The notes under the pieces: generated by a model
What the model was told of the DNA's origin: nothing
The model's database searches: none
Seen by the model: only the letters and a program-made list of their open reading frames with translations
Shown here: piece by piece, positions 1 through 6,173 of the stretch
Position numbering within the stretch: position 1 is the first letter of the stretch
Layout of the letters: each line of letters starts with the position of its first letter
Made by a program: the position numbers and the translations under genes
Assembly (NCBI GenBank): GCA_026386835.1
Contig: JAPLMV010000114.1
Span: 1 to 7,573, forward strand
From: Planctomycetota bacterium
GTDB taxonomy: Bacteria > Planctomycetota > Phycisphaerae > Sedimentisphaerales > Anaerobacaceae
Direction of reading: 5' to 3'
DNA length: 7,573 bases

Positions 1-1712
1 AGGATTTCCGTGCGGGCATGCAATTCCGCCTTGCTCAGAACCTTGTGCCTCTTGAACAGTTCGACATTTTCCTTGTCCATAAGGGTATTGAGAGCATCTA
101 CCGAGGAACGCATATTAGGCAGTCCTCGCTTTTTGGCTTCCTCTACCCATTGCGGAACATAATTGTCTCCATTGTATATTATTCTCGAGTGCTCTTTGGC
201 GATTTTTTGCAGAAGCTTCTGAACCGCTGTTTTTACATTATCCGCCTTTTCAAGAGTATCGGCGATTTCCTCAAGGCTATCGGCCACAATCGTATTAAGC
301 ACAAACATCGGCCCTGCCGTCGATTGTGATGAACCCACCATACGAAATTCGAACTTGTTGCCTGTAAATGCAAATGGCGAAGTCCTGTTACGGTCGGTGC
401 TGTCCTTGGGCAGAGCCGGCAGTGTCGAAACGCCCAGCTTCAGTTCGCCGCCCTGCCTGGATGACTTTGCCCCGCCTGCTGCAAGCTGCTCCATAATATC
501 GGTAAGCTGTTCGCCGAGGAATATCGAGACTATCGCAGGAGGTGCCTCATTTGCCCCCAGACGGTGCTCATTGCCGACATTGGCTACGCTGGCTCTAAGC
601 AATTTTGCGTACTTGTCAACCCCGCGGATAATCCCGCACAGGAACACCAGGAATACCATATTATCATGAGGTGTATTGCCGGGTTCGAGCAGATTTACCC
701 CGTCGCTTGTCACCATACTCCAGTTGTTGTGCTTGCCTGACCCGTTCACCCCTGCAAACGGCTTTTCATGAAGCAGGCATACGAAGTTATGCCTCAATGC
801 CACAGTCTGCATCGTTTCCATAACAAGCTGATTATGGTCGGTGGCGATATTAACAGTTGTAAACACAGGCGCCAGCTCATACTGCGCAGGCGCCACTTCA
901 TTGTGCTGAGTCTTGGCTGATACGCCGAGCTTCCAAAGTTCAACGTTAAGCTCGCTCATAAATGAGGCCACTCTCTCGTGGAGAGTACCGAAATAGTGAT
1001 CTTCCATTTCTTGGCCTCTCGGCGAGGCAGCGCCGAACAGCGTTCTGCCTGTCAGAACAAGGTCCAGACGCTTCTCGAAAAACGACCGGTCAATAAGAAA
1101 ATACTCCTGCTCAGCACCAAGTGTTGCAATAACCCTTTTCGATGAAGTATTGCCTAATGCACGAAGAACGCGCATGGCCTGCTTGTTCAGGGCATCCATC
1201 GAACGCAATAGCGGCGTCTTCTTGTCAATCGCCTCGCCTGTATAGGAACAGAATGCACAGGGTATATACAAAACCACGCTGTCGCCTTTTTTCTTTACAA
1301 ACACCGGCGATGTGCAGTCCCATGCCGTATAACCTCTTGCCTCAAATGTTGCGCGAAGTCCGCCTGACGGAAACGAGGACGCATCCGGTTCGCCCTTAGT
1401 TAACTCCTTGCCGCTGAATTCCATTATCGTTGTGCCTTCAGACGTCGGCGATATAAACGCATCATGCTTCTCAGCGGTCATTCCCGTCATCGGCTGGAAC
1501 CAATGACAAAAATGCGTCGCGCCCTTTTCAATCGCCCAGTCCTTCATCGCGTTGGCAATCACATCAGCCGTCGCTGCGTCCAGCGGCTGGTCGCCGCAGA
1601 TGCTCTTCTTGAACGATTTGTAAATGTTCCTGGGCAGTCGCTCTCGCATCACGGCATCGTTGAAAACACTCGAGCCGAATACTGCTGTGATTGATTCATT
1701 CAATTGACACAT
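1..1712 (-). CDS. glnN: Type III glutamine synthetase (GlnN), C-terminus cut by window edge
   Basis: Makes glutamine from glutamate, ammonium and ATP in the cytoplasm; it is the assimilation step of this operon. The 570 residues visible show GSIII hallmarks: FCHWFQPMTG near residues 68-77, the EFSGKELTKGEPDASSFPSG block near 98-117, the metal-binding GAEQEYF at 199-205, HNEVAPAQYE at 270-279, the ATP/glutamate segment NGSGKHNNWS at 323-332 and RNRTSPFAFTGNKFEFR at 441-457. GSIII enzymes are usually about 700-730 residues, so roughly 130-160 C-terminal residues lie left of the window. The start ATG at 1712-1710 has AGGAGA eight bases upstream. The frame is intact with no internal stop. It lies 71 bp after the P-II stop with no convincing terminator or own promoter between, so it is probably the fourth gene of the porin-amtB-P-II-glnN operon. 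The family call is very secure; operon membership is inference. Confidence 0.97.
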   Translation of the reverse strand, partial: MCQLNESITAVFGSSVFNDAVMRERLPRNIYKSFKKSICGDQPLDAATADVIANAMKDWAIEKGATHFCHWFQPMTGMTAEKHDAFISPTSEGTTIMEFSGKELTKGEPDASSFPSGGLRATFEARGYTAWDCTSPVFVKKKGDSVVLYIPCAFCSYTGEAIDKKTPLLRSMDALNKQAMRVLRALGNTSSKRVIATLGAEQEYFLIDRSFFEKRLDLVLTGRTLFGAASPRGQEMEDHYFGTLHERVASFMSELNVELWKLGVSAKTQHNEVAPAQYELAPVFTTVNIATDHNQLVMETMQTVALRHNFVCLLHEKPFAGVNGSGKHNNWSMVTSDGVNLLEPGNTPHDNMVFLVFLCGIIRGVDKYAKLLRASVANVGNEHRLGANEAPPAIVSIFLGEQLTDIMEQLAAGGAKSSRQGGELKLGVSTLPALPKDSTDRNRTSPFAFTGNKFEFRMVGSSQSTAGPMFVLNTIVADSLEEIADTLEKADNVKTAVQKLLQKIAKEHSRIIYNGDNYVPQWVEEAKKRGLPNMRSSVDALNTLMDKENVELFKRHKVLSKAELHARTEI

Positions 1713-1783
1713 AATATAATTCTCCTAAAAACTAAAAATACGGTTAACATCATATCCAATTGGCCGCAAACTGCCAACTTATT

Positions 1784-2125
1784 TTATCCGATCGCATCAC
1801 TGCCTGTTTCAGCCGTGCGTATCCTAATGCACTCCTCCAGAGGAACAACAAATATCTTGCCGTCGCCCATCTCACCGGTCTGTGCCCCATTTATAATGGC
1901 CTTTATCGTCGGCTCTACAAAATTGTCGTTCACCGCTATCTCAAGACGAACTTTTCTCAACAGGTTCCCTGTTTCCTTAAATCCCCGATAGACCTCCGTA
2001 ACACCCTTTTGTCTGCCGTGCCCAAGTACTTCATTGACCGTTATCAAATTGACTTCCGCTTTATACAACTGCTCTTTTACCTGTTCGAGTCTGTGAGGCT
2101 GAATTATTGCTATTATCAATTTCAT
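1784..2125 (-). CDS. glnK: P-II family nitrogen regulatory protein (GlnB/GlnK type)
   Basis: Small trimeric signal protein that binds ATP/ADP and 2-oxoglutarate and, when encoded beside amtB, usually plugs the ammonium channel. The 113 residues match the usual 112-aa length. Visible are the T-loop with GRQKG at 37-41 and YRG at 46-48, the B-loop TGEMGDGK at 83-90, and the C-terminal signature ending IRIRT at 100-104. Arg47 and Lys58, used in AmtB and ligand contacts in E. coli GlnK, are conserved. The classical uridylylation site Tyr51 is Glu here, and the cyanobacterial phospho-Ser49 position is Phe, so neither known modification can occur at those residues. The ATG at 2125 is chosen over an upstream in-frame TTG at 2143, because AAGGAG sits eight bases before the ATG and the protein then begins MKLIIAII, the standard P-II beta strand. 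It lies 21 bp after amtB. GlnB versus GlnK is decided only by linkage to amtB. Confidence 0.95.
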   Translation of the reverse strand: MKLIIAIIQPHRLEQVKEQLYKAEVNLITVNEVLGHGRQKGVTEVYRGFKETGNLLRKVRLEIAVNDNFVEPTIKAIINGAQTGEMGDGKIFVVPLEECIRIRTAETGSDAIG

Positions 2126-2146
2126 GATTGAATCTCCTTTCAAACT

Positions 2147-3496
2147 TTATTCCAACATCGTATAAGCACGTTCATTATGTTGAGTAAGGTCCAGTCCGAT
2201 TGCCTCATCTTTCTCAACAACCCGTACGCCGATAACTTTGTCCACAACCTTGTAAATAATCCATGTTACAATAAATGAGTAAACTATAGTTACTGACACC
2301 GCAATAAGCTGTATCCAGAACTGCCTGGGATTTCCAAAAAACAGGCCATCAGCACCACCTGGATTCACCGACTTGGTCGCAAACAACCCCGTCGCCAGCG
2401 CTCCCCAGATACCGCCTATCCCGTGCACCCCGAAGGCGTCGAGCGAATCATCGTACCCCAATTTATGTTTTAGGAATCCTACCGATATAAAGCAAAACAG
2501 ACCCACCAGCAAACCAATCACTATCGAACCGCCCACACCGACAAACCCTGCCGCCGGCGTAATGGCAACCAGACCAGCCACGGCGCCGGATATCGTACCG
2601 AGCATGGTCGGATTTCCGTTAAACCGCCAGTCAAGCATAGCCCAGCTTAATGCAGCAGCAGCAGCAGCAGTATTGGTAACCACAAACGCATTCGTCGCAA
2701 TACCATTCGCAGACAGCGCACTTCCCGCATTAAATCCGAACCACCCGAACCACAATAGAGCCGCACCAAGAACGCTGAACGGCAGATTGTGCGGCGGGGT
2801 CGGATGCTTGTCATAGCTTTTCCTCTTGCCTATCACTATAGCCGTTACCAACGCCGCTATACCAGCGTTTATATGCACAACTGTCCCGCCCGCAAAGTCA
2901 AGTGCGCCGAGATTCCTCAGCCACCCGTCTATTCCCCACACCCAGTGCGCAATCGGGTCATACACAAATGTCGCCCACAGCAATGTAAAAATCAGAAAAG
3001 CTGAAAACTTCATTCGCTCTGCAAATGCACCTATAATCAAGGCCGGCGTAATTATAGCAAACATCGCCTGAAATATCATAAACGCCTGATGCGGTATCGT
3101 TGCCGAATAATTCGAATACGGCTCAGCGCCAACGCCGTGCAGCATAAACCATTGCAGCCCGCCCCAGAATCCTTTGCCGGGCCCAAACGCCAGACTGTAT
3201 CCGAATATTACCCATTGCAGACTCAGCACCGCCAGTATTATGAAGCACTGCATCAGAACGCCAAGAACATTTTTTGGCCTCACCAACCCGCCATAGAAAA
3301 ATGCCAGGCCGGGTATCATGAGCATCACAAGAGCCGACGATATCAATACCCACGCAGTATCACCAGTATCAATCTTCAGCGACGGCGCACTTACCACAGC
3401 AGCCGCAGGTTTCGTTACAGCCGGCTGGTCTTGGGCAAAAGCCGCCATCCCGGGAAAAACTAACAAAACCAAAAGTACCACCAATAACCTGTTCAT
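2147..3496 (-). CDS. amtB: Ammonium transporter AmtB (Amt/Rh family) with signal peptide
   Basis: Inner-membrane ammonium channel, 449 residues. Residues 1-21 look like a cleavable signal peptide ending AFA/QD, followed by an Ala/Pro/Val-rich spacer and then the Amt core starting near residue 47. Core signatures are FFYGGLVRPKNVLG (66-79), the periplasmic Phe gate within IFQAMF (Phe142, Phe146), DFAGGTVVHINAG (200-212) holding Asp200 and the first pore His208, GWFGFNAGSA (251-260), and FGVHGIGG (355-362) holding the second pore His358. The hydrophobic pattern fits about 11 membrane segments, and the tail ends EAIGLDLTQHNERAY, as in E. coli AmtB. ATG at 3496 is preceded by GGAGT at eight-base spacing. 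It lies 45 bp after the porin gene and 21 bp before P-II, the usual amtB-glnK linkage. A (GCA)6 tract at 2652-2670 encodes six alanines (277-282). Confidence 0.97.
   Translation of the reverse strand: MNRLLVVLLVLLVFPGMAAFAQDQPAVTKPAAAVVSAPSLKIDTGDTAWVLISSALVMLMIPGLAFFYGGLVRPKNVLGVLMQCFIILAVLSLQWVIFGYSLAFGPGKGFWGGLQWFMLHGVGAEPYSNYSATIPHQAFMIFQAMFAIITPALIIGAFAERMKFSAFLIFTLLWATFVYDPIAHWVWGIDGWLRNLGALDFAGGTVVHINAGIAALVTAIVIGKRKSYDKHPTPPHNLPFSVLGAALLWFGWFGFNAGSALSANGIATNAFVVTNTAAAAAALSWAMLDWRFNGNPTMLGTISGAVAGLVAITPAAGFVGVGGSIVIGLLVGLFCFISVGFLKHKLGYDDSLDAFGVHGIGGIWGALATGLFATKSVNPGGADGLFFGNPRQFWIQLIAVSVTIVYSFIVTWIIYKVVDKVIGVRVVEKDEAIGLDLTQHNERAYTMLE
2652..2670. repeat. Trinucleotide (GCA)6 microsatellite inside amtB
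   Basis: Six GCA units plus one G on the plus strand, read in the gene as GCT/GCA codons for six consecutive alanines (residues 277-282) in a membrane segment. E. coli AmtB is also Ala-rich here (ATAAA), so protein constraint explains part of it, but the near-uniform codon use makes a slippage-prone tract. Length changes would stay in frame. Confidence 0.7.
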
Positions 3497-3541
3497 GTAA
3501 AGTTACTCCTTTCTGATTGTATTAAATCGCTCGCATTCTGC

Positions 3542-4306
3542 TTAAAAACTCCTTGATATTCCCACGCCAAACCACAAATTGTCGCTCTTGGCCGTATTGC
3601 TTCTTACCCCGTTATCGAGCATCGTCGCATAATTCAGACTCGGCTTTACCGTCCACGCCCCAAAACATATTGGCAAACCAGCCGATATAGTCCAGTCGTT
3701 CATTCCGCCGCCATCTGTGCCGAAGTAGCCCCTGTTGTACTTTGAATCACCATACCCGATGCTTGTCCCAAGCTGCAATCCGCAATAGCAGTTCTCACTG
3801 AATGTCGCTATCTTCTCTATCGTATGGCCGATGCCGAACTGCACATAATCCCCGCGTATTGATTGTACGTCGCGATACCACTTGATATATGGGTTTAATG
3901 GAACGTTCAGGTTTAATCCGCCATACACCTCTGTTGTCGGTCTGAAAGGTGTCCCGGGGAACTCATAGTGGATTGCACCCACAGAAAAGCCCAGTATGTC
4001 CAGATTGGGTATCCTGGAAGAATAATCCAGCGAATAATCGAATTCCGTAAACTCCCCGGAATGGTTATTGGCACTGGTCCAGTCCATATTGCCCCATACC
4101 GAGCCGGTGAAACCCCACTTGCTTATTGAGACAGCAGGCTGAAAAACATTTCCATTGGTCAGGTTCTGTCCGCGCCAGATGTATTTGCTGAAGTAATCCG
4201 CAGAAAACACGATCCCTATGCTCTTTGAATCTTCCGCTCCTGCAGCAAGATTCGCCATAGCTGCCATAAGGGCCGCGACCAAAATCCATCCCTTGTTTCT
4301 ACGCAT
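3542..4306 (-). CDS. TorF-type putative outer-membrane porin (TIGR02001-like)
   Basis: Predicted outer-membrane beta-barrel, 254 residues. Residues 1-24 form a signal peptide (RRNK, then a hydrophobic run to LAAGA). The mature protein opens with FSADYFSKYIWRGQNLTNG, typical of the family annotated as TorF putative porin / gcw_chp, which is about 240 residues long. The rest alternates polar and aromatic residues (WGNMDW, SVGAIHYEFPG, VYGGLNLNV, VQFGIGH, LQLGTSIGYGDS, WFGVGISRSF) and ends in Phe, the usual outer-membrane assembly signal. Three cysteines (173, 175, 214) are unusual for a barrel. The ATG at 4306 gives a correct signal peptide, but the Shine-Dalgarno is poor, with AGGA only three bases away. 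It is the first gene after the sigma-54 promoter and sits 45 bp before amtB, so a role in passing ammonium or small nitrogen compounds across the outer membrane is plausible. The substrate is not shown by sequence. Confidence 0.85.
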   Translation of the reverse strand: MRRNKGWILVAALMAAMANLAAGAEDSKSIGIVFSADYFSKYIWRGQNLTNGNVFQPAVSISKWGFTGSVWGNMDWTSANNHSGEFTEFDYSLDYSSRIPNLDILGFSVGAIHYEFPGTPFRPTTEVYGGLNLNVPLNPYIKWYRDVQSIRGDYVQFGIGHTIEKIATFSENCYCGLQLGTSIGYGDSKYNRGYFGTDGGGMNDWTISAGLPICFGAWTVKPSLNYATMLDNGVRSNTAKSDNLWFGVGISRSF

Positions 4307-4333
4307 AAGTCCTGTCTTTCTTTATTAAATGCT

Positions 4334-4349
4334 CACAATTGCTATTGTG
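4334..4349. repeat. CACAAT-N4-ATTGTG inverted repeat in the porin leader
   Basis: Perfect six-base arms around a four-base centre, lying 28-43 bp before the porin start codon and downstream of the predicted sigma-54 transcription start. It could be a repressor site or a small hairpin near the ribosome-binding region. No known operator is recognised. Confidence 0.4.
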
Positions 4350-4425
4350 CAAACTGTGTATCAGCAAAATCCGGTAGGGTGGGGTCTTTTACCCCACCAC
4401 TTTTATTTATGTACGCAAACTGTGT
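4349..4425. mobile_element. Possible small hairpin element flanked by 11-bp direct repeats
   Basis: GCAAACTGTGT occurs exactly at 4349-4359 and 4415-4425, flanking 55 bp centred on a strong palindrome: GGTGGGGT (4378-4385), loop CTTTT, ACCCCACC (4391-4398). The right copy lies inside the sigma-54 promoter and the left copy looks like a partial duplicate of it, as expected if a non-coding element inserted there and duplicated its target. There is no transposase and no obvious terminal repeat. Similarity continues weakly beyond the 11 bp (CAG, AAA), so an older tandem duplication is an alternative. The palindrome resembles the GGTGGG...CCCACC-type dispersed repeats known in other bacteria. Confidence 0.35.
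4378..4398. repeat. GC-rich hairpin in the porin operon leader
   Basis: Perfect 8-bp stem (GGTGGGGT / ACCCCACC) with a 5-base loop. On the minus strand it would fold near the 5' end of the leader transcribed from the sigma-54 promoter. It is not followed by a T-run in that direction, so it is not a standard terminator there. On the plus strand a T-rich stretch follows, but no plus-strand gene precedes it. Confidence 0.7.
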
Positions 4426-4429
4426 GCCA
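4415..4429 (-). promoter_or_regulatory. Sigma-54 (RpoN) -24/-12 promoter for the porin-amtB-P-II-glnN operon
   Basis: On the minus strand the sequence reads TGGCAC-ACAGT-TTGC, an exact match to the TGGCAC-N5-TTGC core with correct spacing and the invariant GG and GC. Transcription would start about 12 bases after the GC, near 4403, leaving a leader of roughly 97 bases before the porin ATG at 4306. Sigma-54 promoters need an AAA+ activator bound upstream, and such an activator is the neighbouring gene, transcribed towards this promoter. Possible activator sites lie about 120-155 bp upstream of the predicted start. Confidence 0.85.
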
Positions 4430-4519
4430 GTAAAGACATGCCTGGAAAAAATTTATTTAACCACCGCTAAAATAAGACGTTACGACAACAACACATCCCT
4501 GCAGCCAAATCCAATAAAC

Positions 4520-4561
4520 TACATTTTTGTATATAACTCTAAAATATAAAACAAAATTGTA
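4520..4561. promoter_or_regulatory. Candidate upstream activator site: pair of TACAA-N2-TTGTA-like 12-mers
   Basis: Two related 12-mers, TACATTTTTGTA (4520-4531) and AACAAAATTGTA (4550-4561), have centres 30 bp apart, about three helical turns, in AT-rich DNA. The second is identical to a 12-mer in the promoter of the regulator gene and the first differs by one base from the other copy there. The centres lie about 120 and 150 bp upstream of the predicted sigma-54 start, a normal distance for an enhancer-binding protein. The pair is therefore the best candidate binding site for the adjacent regulator. Confidence 0.55.
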
Positions 4562-4571
4562 GATATTTCCA

Positions 4572-6098
4572 TTACAAAAACTTAGGCAGAATCCCGTACC
4601 TCTTTATCTTGTAGCCAAGCATTCTTTCCGTTATCCCAAGTTCAACGGCAGCTTTTCTTTGCTGACCCCCTGATTTTTTCAACGCATCAATGATTAGTTC
4701 TTTTTCCAGATTCTCAATCGTTTCCACCATCGACCTTGATGCCGCAGGCTGCGCCTTGTTTATCATCTGAAGTGAAGGAGGCAGATGCTCCGAGCGAATC
4801 ACATCGCCGTCACAGAGCAAAACCGCCCTCTCGATGCAGTTCTCAAGCTCTCTTACATTCCCAGGCCAGTGATACCTCGTAAGCATCTCTATCGCAGGCG
4901 TTGAAATACGCAAAATGTTTTTATTGTTTTCCGCTGTGAGCTTTTCAAGAAAATAATCCGCCAGCAGCATTATATCATCCTTGCGCTCCCGCAGCGGCGG
5001 CAGATAAATTGGAAAAACATTTATTCGATAGTAAAGGTCTTCACGAAAAAGACCCTGCTTTATCTGCTCCTCAAGGTTCTTGTTTGTGGCAACTATAATT
5101 CTCACGTTTGTCTTTATTGTCTCCGTCCCGCCTACACGCTCGAACTCCTTAAACTGGATCACCCTCAATAGCTTAACCTGCAAATTCACAGAGAAATCCC
5201 CTATTTCATCAAGAAATATAGTGCCTCCCTGTGCCCGTTCGAACCTGCCCGGTTTTCTTTCTCCCGCATCGGTAAACGCACCTTTTTCATGCCCGAATAA
5301 TTCGCTCTCTAAAAGCGTATCCGGCAAAGCAGTGCAGTTTACCTTAAGGAATGGCTTGTTTGCACGGATACTATTATAATGGACTGCATGAGCAACAAGG
5401 TCCTTGCCCGTCCCGCTTTCACCGCGAATCAAAACTGTCGCCATACTATCCGTAACCTGCTCGATAAGACGGTAAACCTGCTGAATAGCGTTGCTGCTGC
5501 CTATCATATTATGGATATTGAACCGCGTTTTTAATTCCTGCCGCAGCCGAACGTTTTCGTCGCTGAGTTTCTGGCGTTCCGATTGAACAAGTTTATTGAG
5601 CTTAACTGCCTGCGCCACCATTGTAGCGATGATATTGAGCAGCCGGACGTTGTCCTCGAAATCGTCCCCTTTTGTCACCTGCCTGTCTACGCTCATTGCT
5701 CCGATGGTTTTGCCTTCCAGTTTTATAGGTACGCAAAAAAAGGCGATTCTTTTTCCTTCTATCGGCGTTCGCGATTTCGTCTTGTGAAGAAAACGCGGGT
5801 CTTTGGAAATATCCGGCACAACGATTTCCCTGCCCGTCTGAACAACAAGCCCCGTAATCCCTTCCCCCACCTTATAGCTGCCTAATTTCTTCGACTTTTC
5901 ACTCAGGCCGTGTGCTATCTTGATATTGATTGTCTCTGTTTCCGGCTCAAGCAATGTAATTGTTCCCCGCTGGAGCTTGAGGTGCGTATCCAGCGATTTC
6001 AATATGCTTTTGAGCGTCATCTCGAGGTCAAGAGACTCGGCAAGTGCCCTGGATATATCGCTTAAAAGCCCGACTTCGACTGAAAGCTTTGTCTTCAT
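4572..6098 (-). CDS. Sigma-54-dependent activator of NifA type (GAF, AAA+, Fis-type HTH)
   Basis: Cytoplasmic enhancer-binding protein that remodels sigma-54 RNA polymerase, 508 residues, close to NifA length. Order: GAF sensor domain (about 10-165), coiled-coil linker (about 170-193), AAA+ domain with Walker A GESGTGKD (226-233), sigma-54 contact loop GAFTDA (273-278) in place of the usual GAFTGA, Walker B TIFLDEIGD (293-301), arginine-finger segment FREDLYYRINVF (351-362) and sensor II WPGNVRELENC (411-421), then a C-terminal HTH (about 465-507) ending in a NifA-like LGYKIKRYGI. There is no receiver domain, so it senses a small molecule or partner protein rather than a phosphorelay. The ATG at 6098 is chosen over an in-frame TTG at 6125, because AAAGGA lies five bases before the ATG. 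Encoded upstream of the ammonium operon and its sigma-54 promoter, it is the likely operon activator. Calling it true NifA is uncertain, since no nif genes are in view. Confidence 0.93.
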   Translation of the reverse strand: MKTKLSVEVGLLSDISRALAESLDLEMTLKSILKSLDTHLKLQRGTITLLEPETETINIKIAHGLSEKSKKLGSYKVGEGITGLVVQTGREIVVPDISKDPRFLHKTKSRTPIEGKRIAFFCVPIKLEGKTIGAMSVDRQVTKGDDFEDNVRLLNIIATMVAQAVKLNKLVQSERQKLSDENVRLRQELKTRFNIHNMIGSSNAIQQVYRLIEQVTDSMATVLIRGESGTGKDLVAHAVHYNSIRANKPFLKVNCTALPDTLLESELFGHEKGAFTDAGERKPGRFERAQGGTIFLDEIGDFSVNLQVKLLRVIQFKEFERVGGTETIKTNVRIIVATNKNLEEQIKQGLFREDLYYRINVFPIYLPPLRERKDDIMLLADYFLEKLTAENNKNILRISTPAIEMLTRYHWPGNVRELENCIERAVLLCDGDVIRSEHLPPSLQMINKAQPAASRSMVETIENLEKELIIDALKKSGGQQRKAAVELGITERMLGYKIKRYGILPKFL

Positions 6099-6127
6099 AG
6101 CATTCCTTTCGTCAAAAACTCTCAACT

Positions 6128-6156
6128 ATAATAACAAAATTGTATACTTATTGCAA
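6128..6156 (-). promoter_or_regulatory. Probable housekeeping-type promoter of the sigma-54 activator gene
   Basis: On the minus strand, TTGCAA (6156-6151) and TATTAT (6133-6128) are 17 bp apart, giving 4 of 6 and 5 of 6 matches to -35 and -10. The predicted start near 6121 leaves about 22 bases before the ATG at 6098. One operator-like 12-mer (6133-6144) overlaps the spacer and the edge of the -10, and the other (6162-6173) lies just upstream of the -35, a layout that suggests repression or autoregulation. AT-rich DNA makes chance matches possible. Confidence 0.45.
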
Positions 6157-6173
6157 TAAATTACAATTTTGTA
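6133..6173. promoter_or_regulatory. Candidate operator pair at the regulator promoter
   Basis: AACAAAATTGTA (6133-6144) and TACAATTTTGTA (6162-6173) lie in inverted orientation with centres 29 bp apart. The second is a perfect TACAA-N2-TTGTA palindrome. The same motif, at almost the same 30-bp pair spacing, lies upstream of the porin operon's sigma-54 promoter, so one protein, most simply the encoded activator, may bind both. Confidence 0.5.

Noticed and set aside
18..669. Plus-strand open frames opposite glnN
   Set aside because: They are antisense shadows of a highly conserved GSIII coding sequence with no protein family resemblance.
1760..1777. TTGGC...GCCAA inverted repeat between P-II and glnN as a terminator
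   Set aside because: Only a 5-bp stem with an 8-base loop and no T-run, so too weak to separate glnN from the operon.
2126..2143. Extended P-II start at an upstream in-frame TTG
   Set aside because: The extension would be translated from the ribosome-binding site itself; the ATG at 2125 has AAGGAG at ideal spacing and gives the standard P-II N-terminus.
2373..3463. Several plus- and minus-strand open frames overlapping amtB
   Set aside because: Shadow frames: low-complexity Ala/Pro or His/Arg-rich translations, no start signals, fully inside a well-supported gene.
4423..4438. TGT-N10-ACA match to the classical NifA upstream activator site
   Set aside because: It overlaps the -24 region of the sigma-54 promoter, where an activator site would clash with polymerase, and a six-base match is expected by chance.
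6099..6125. Nine-residue N-terminal extension of the sigma-54 activator from a TTG
   Set aside because: AAAGGA lies inside the extension, just before ATG 6098, and the TTG has no ribosome-binding site and lies at about the predicted transcription start.
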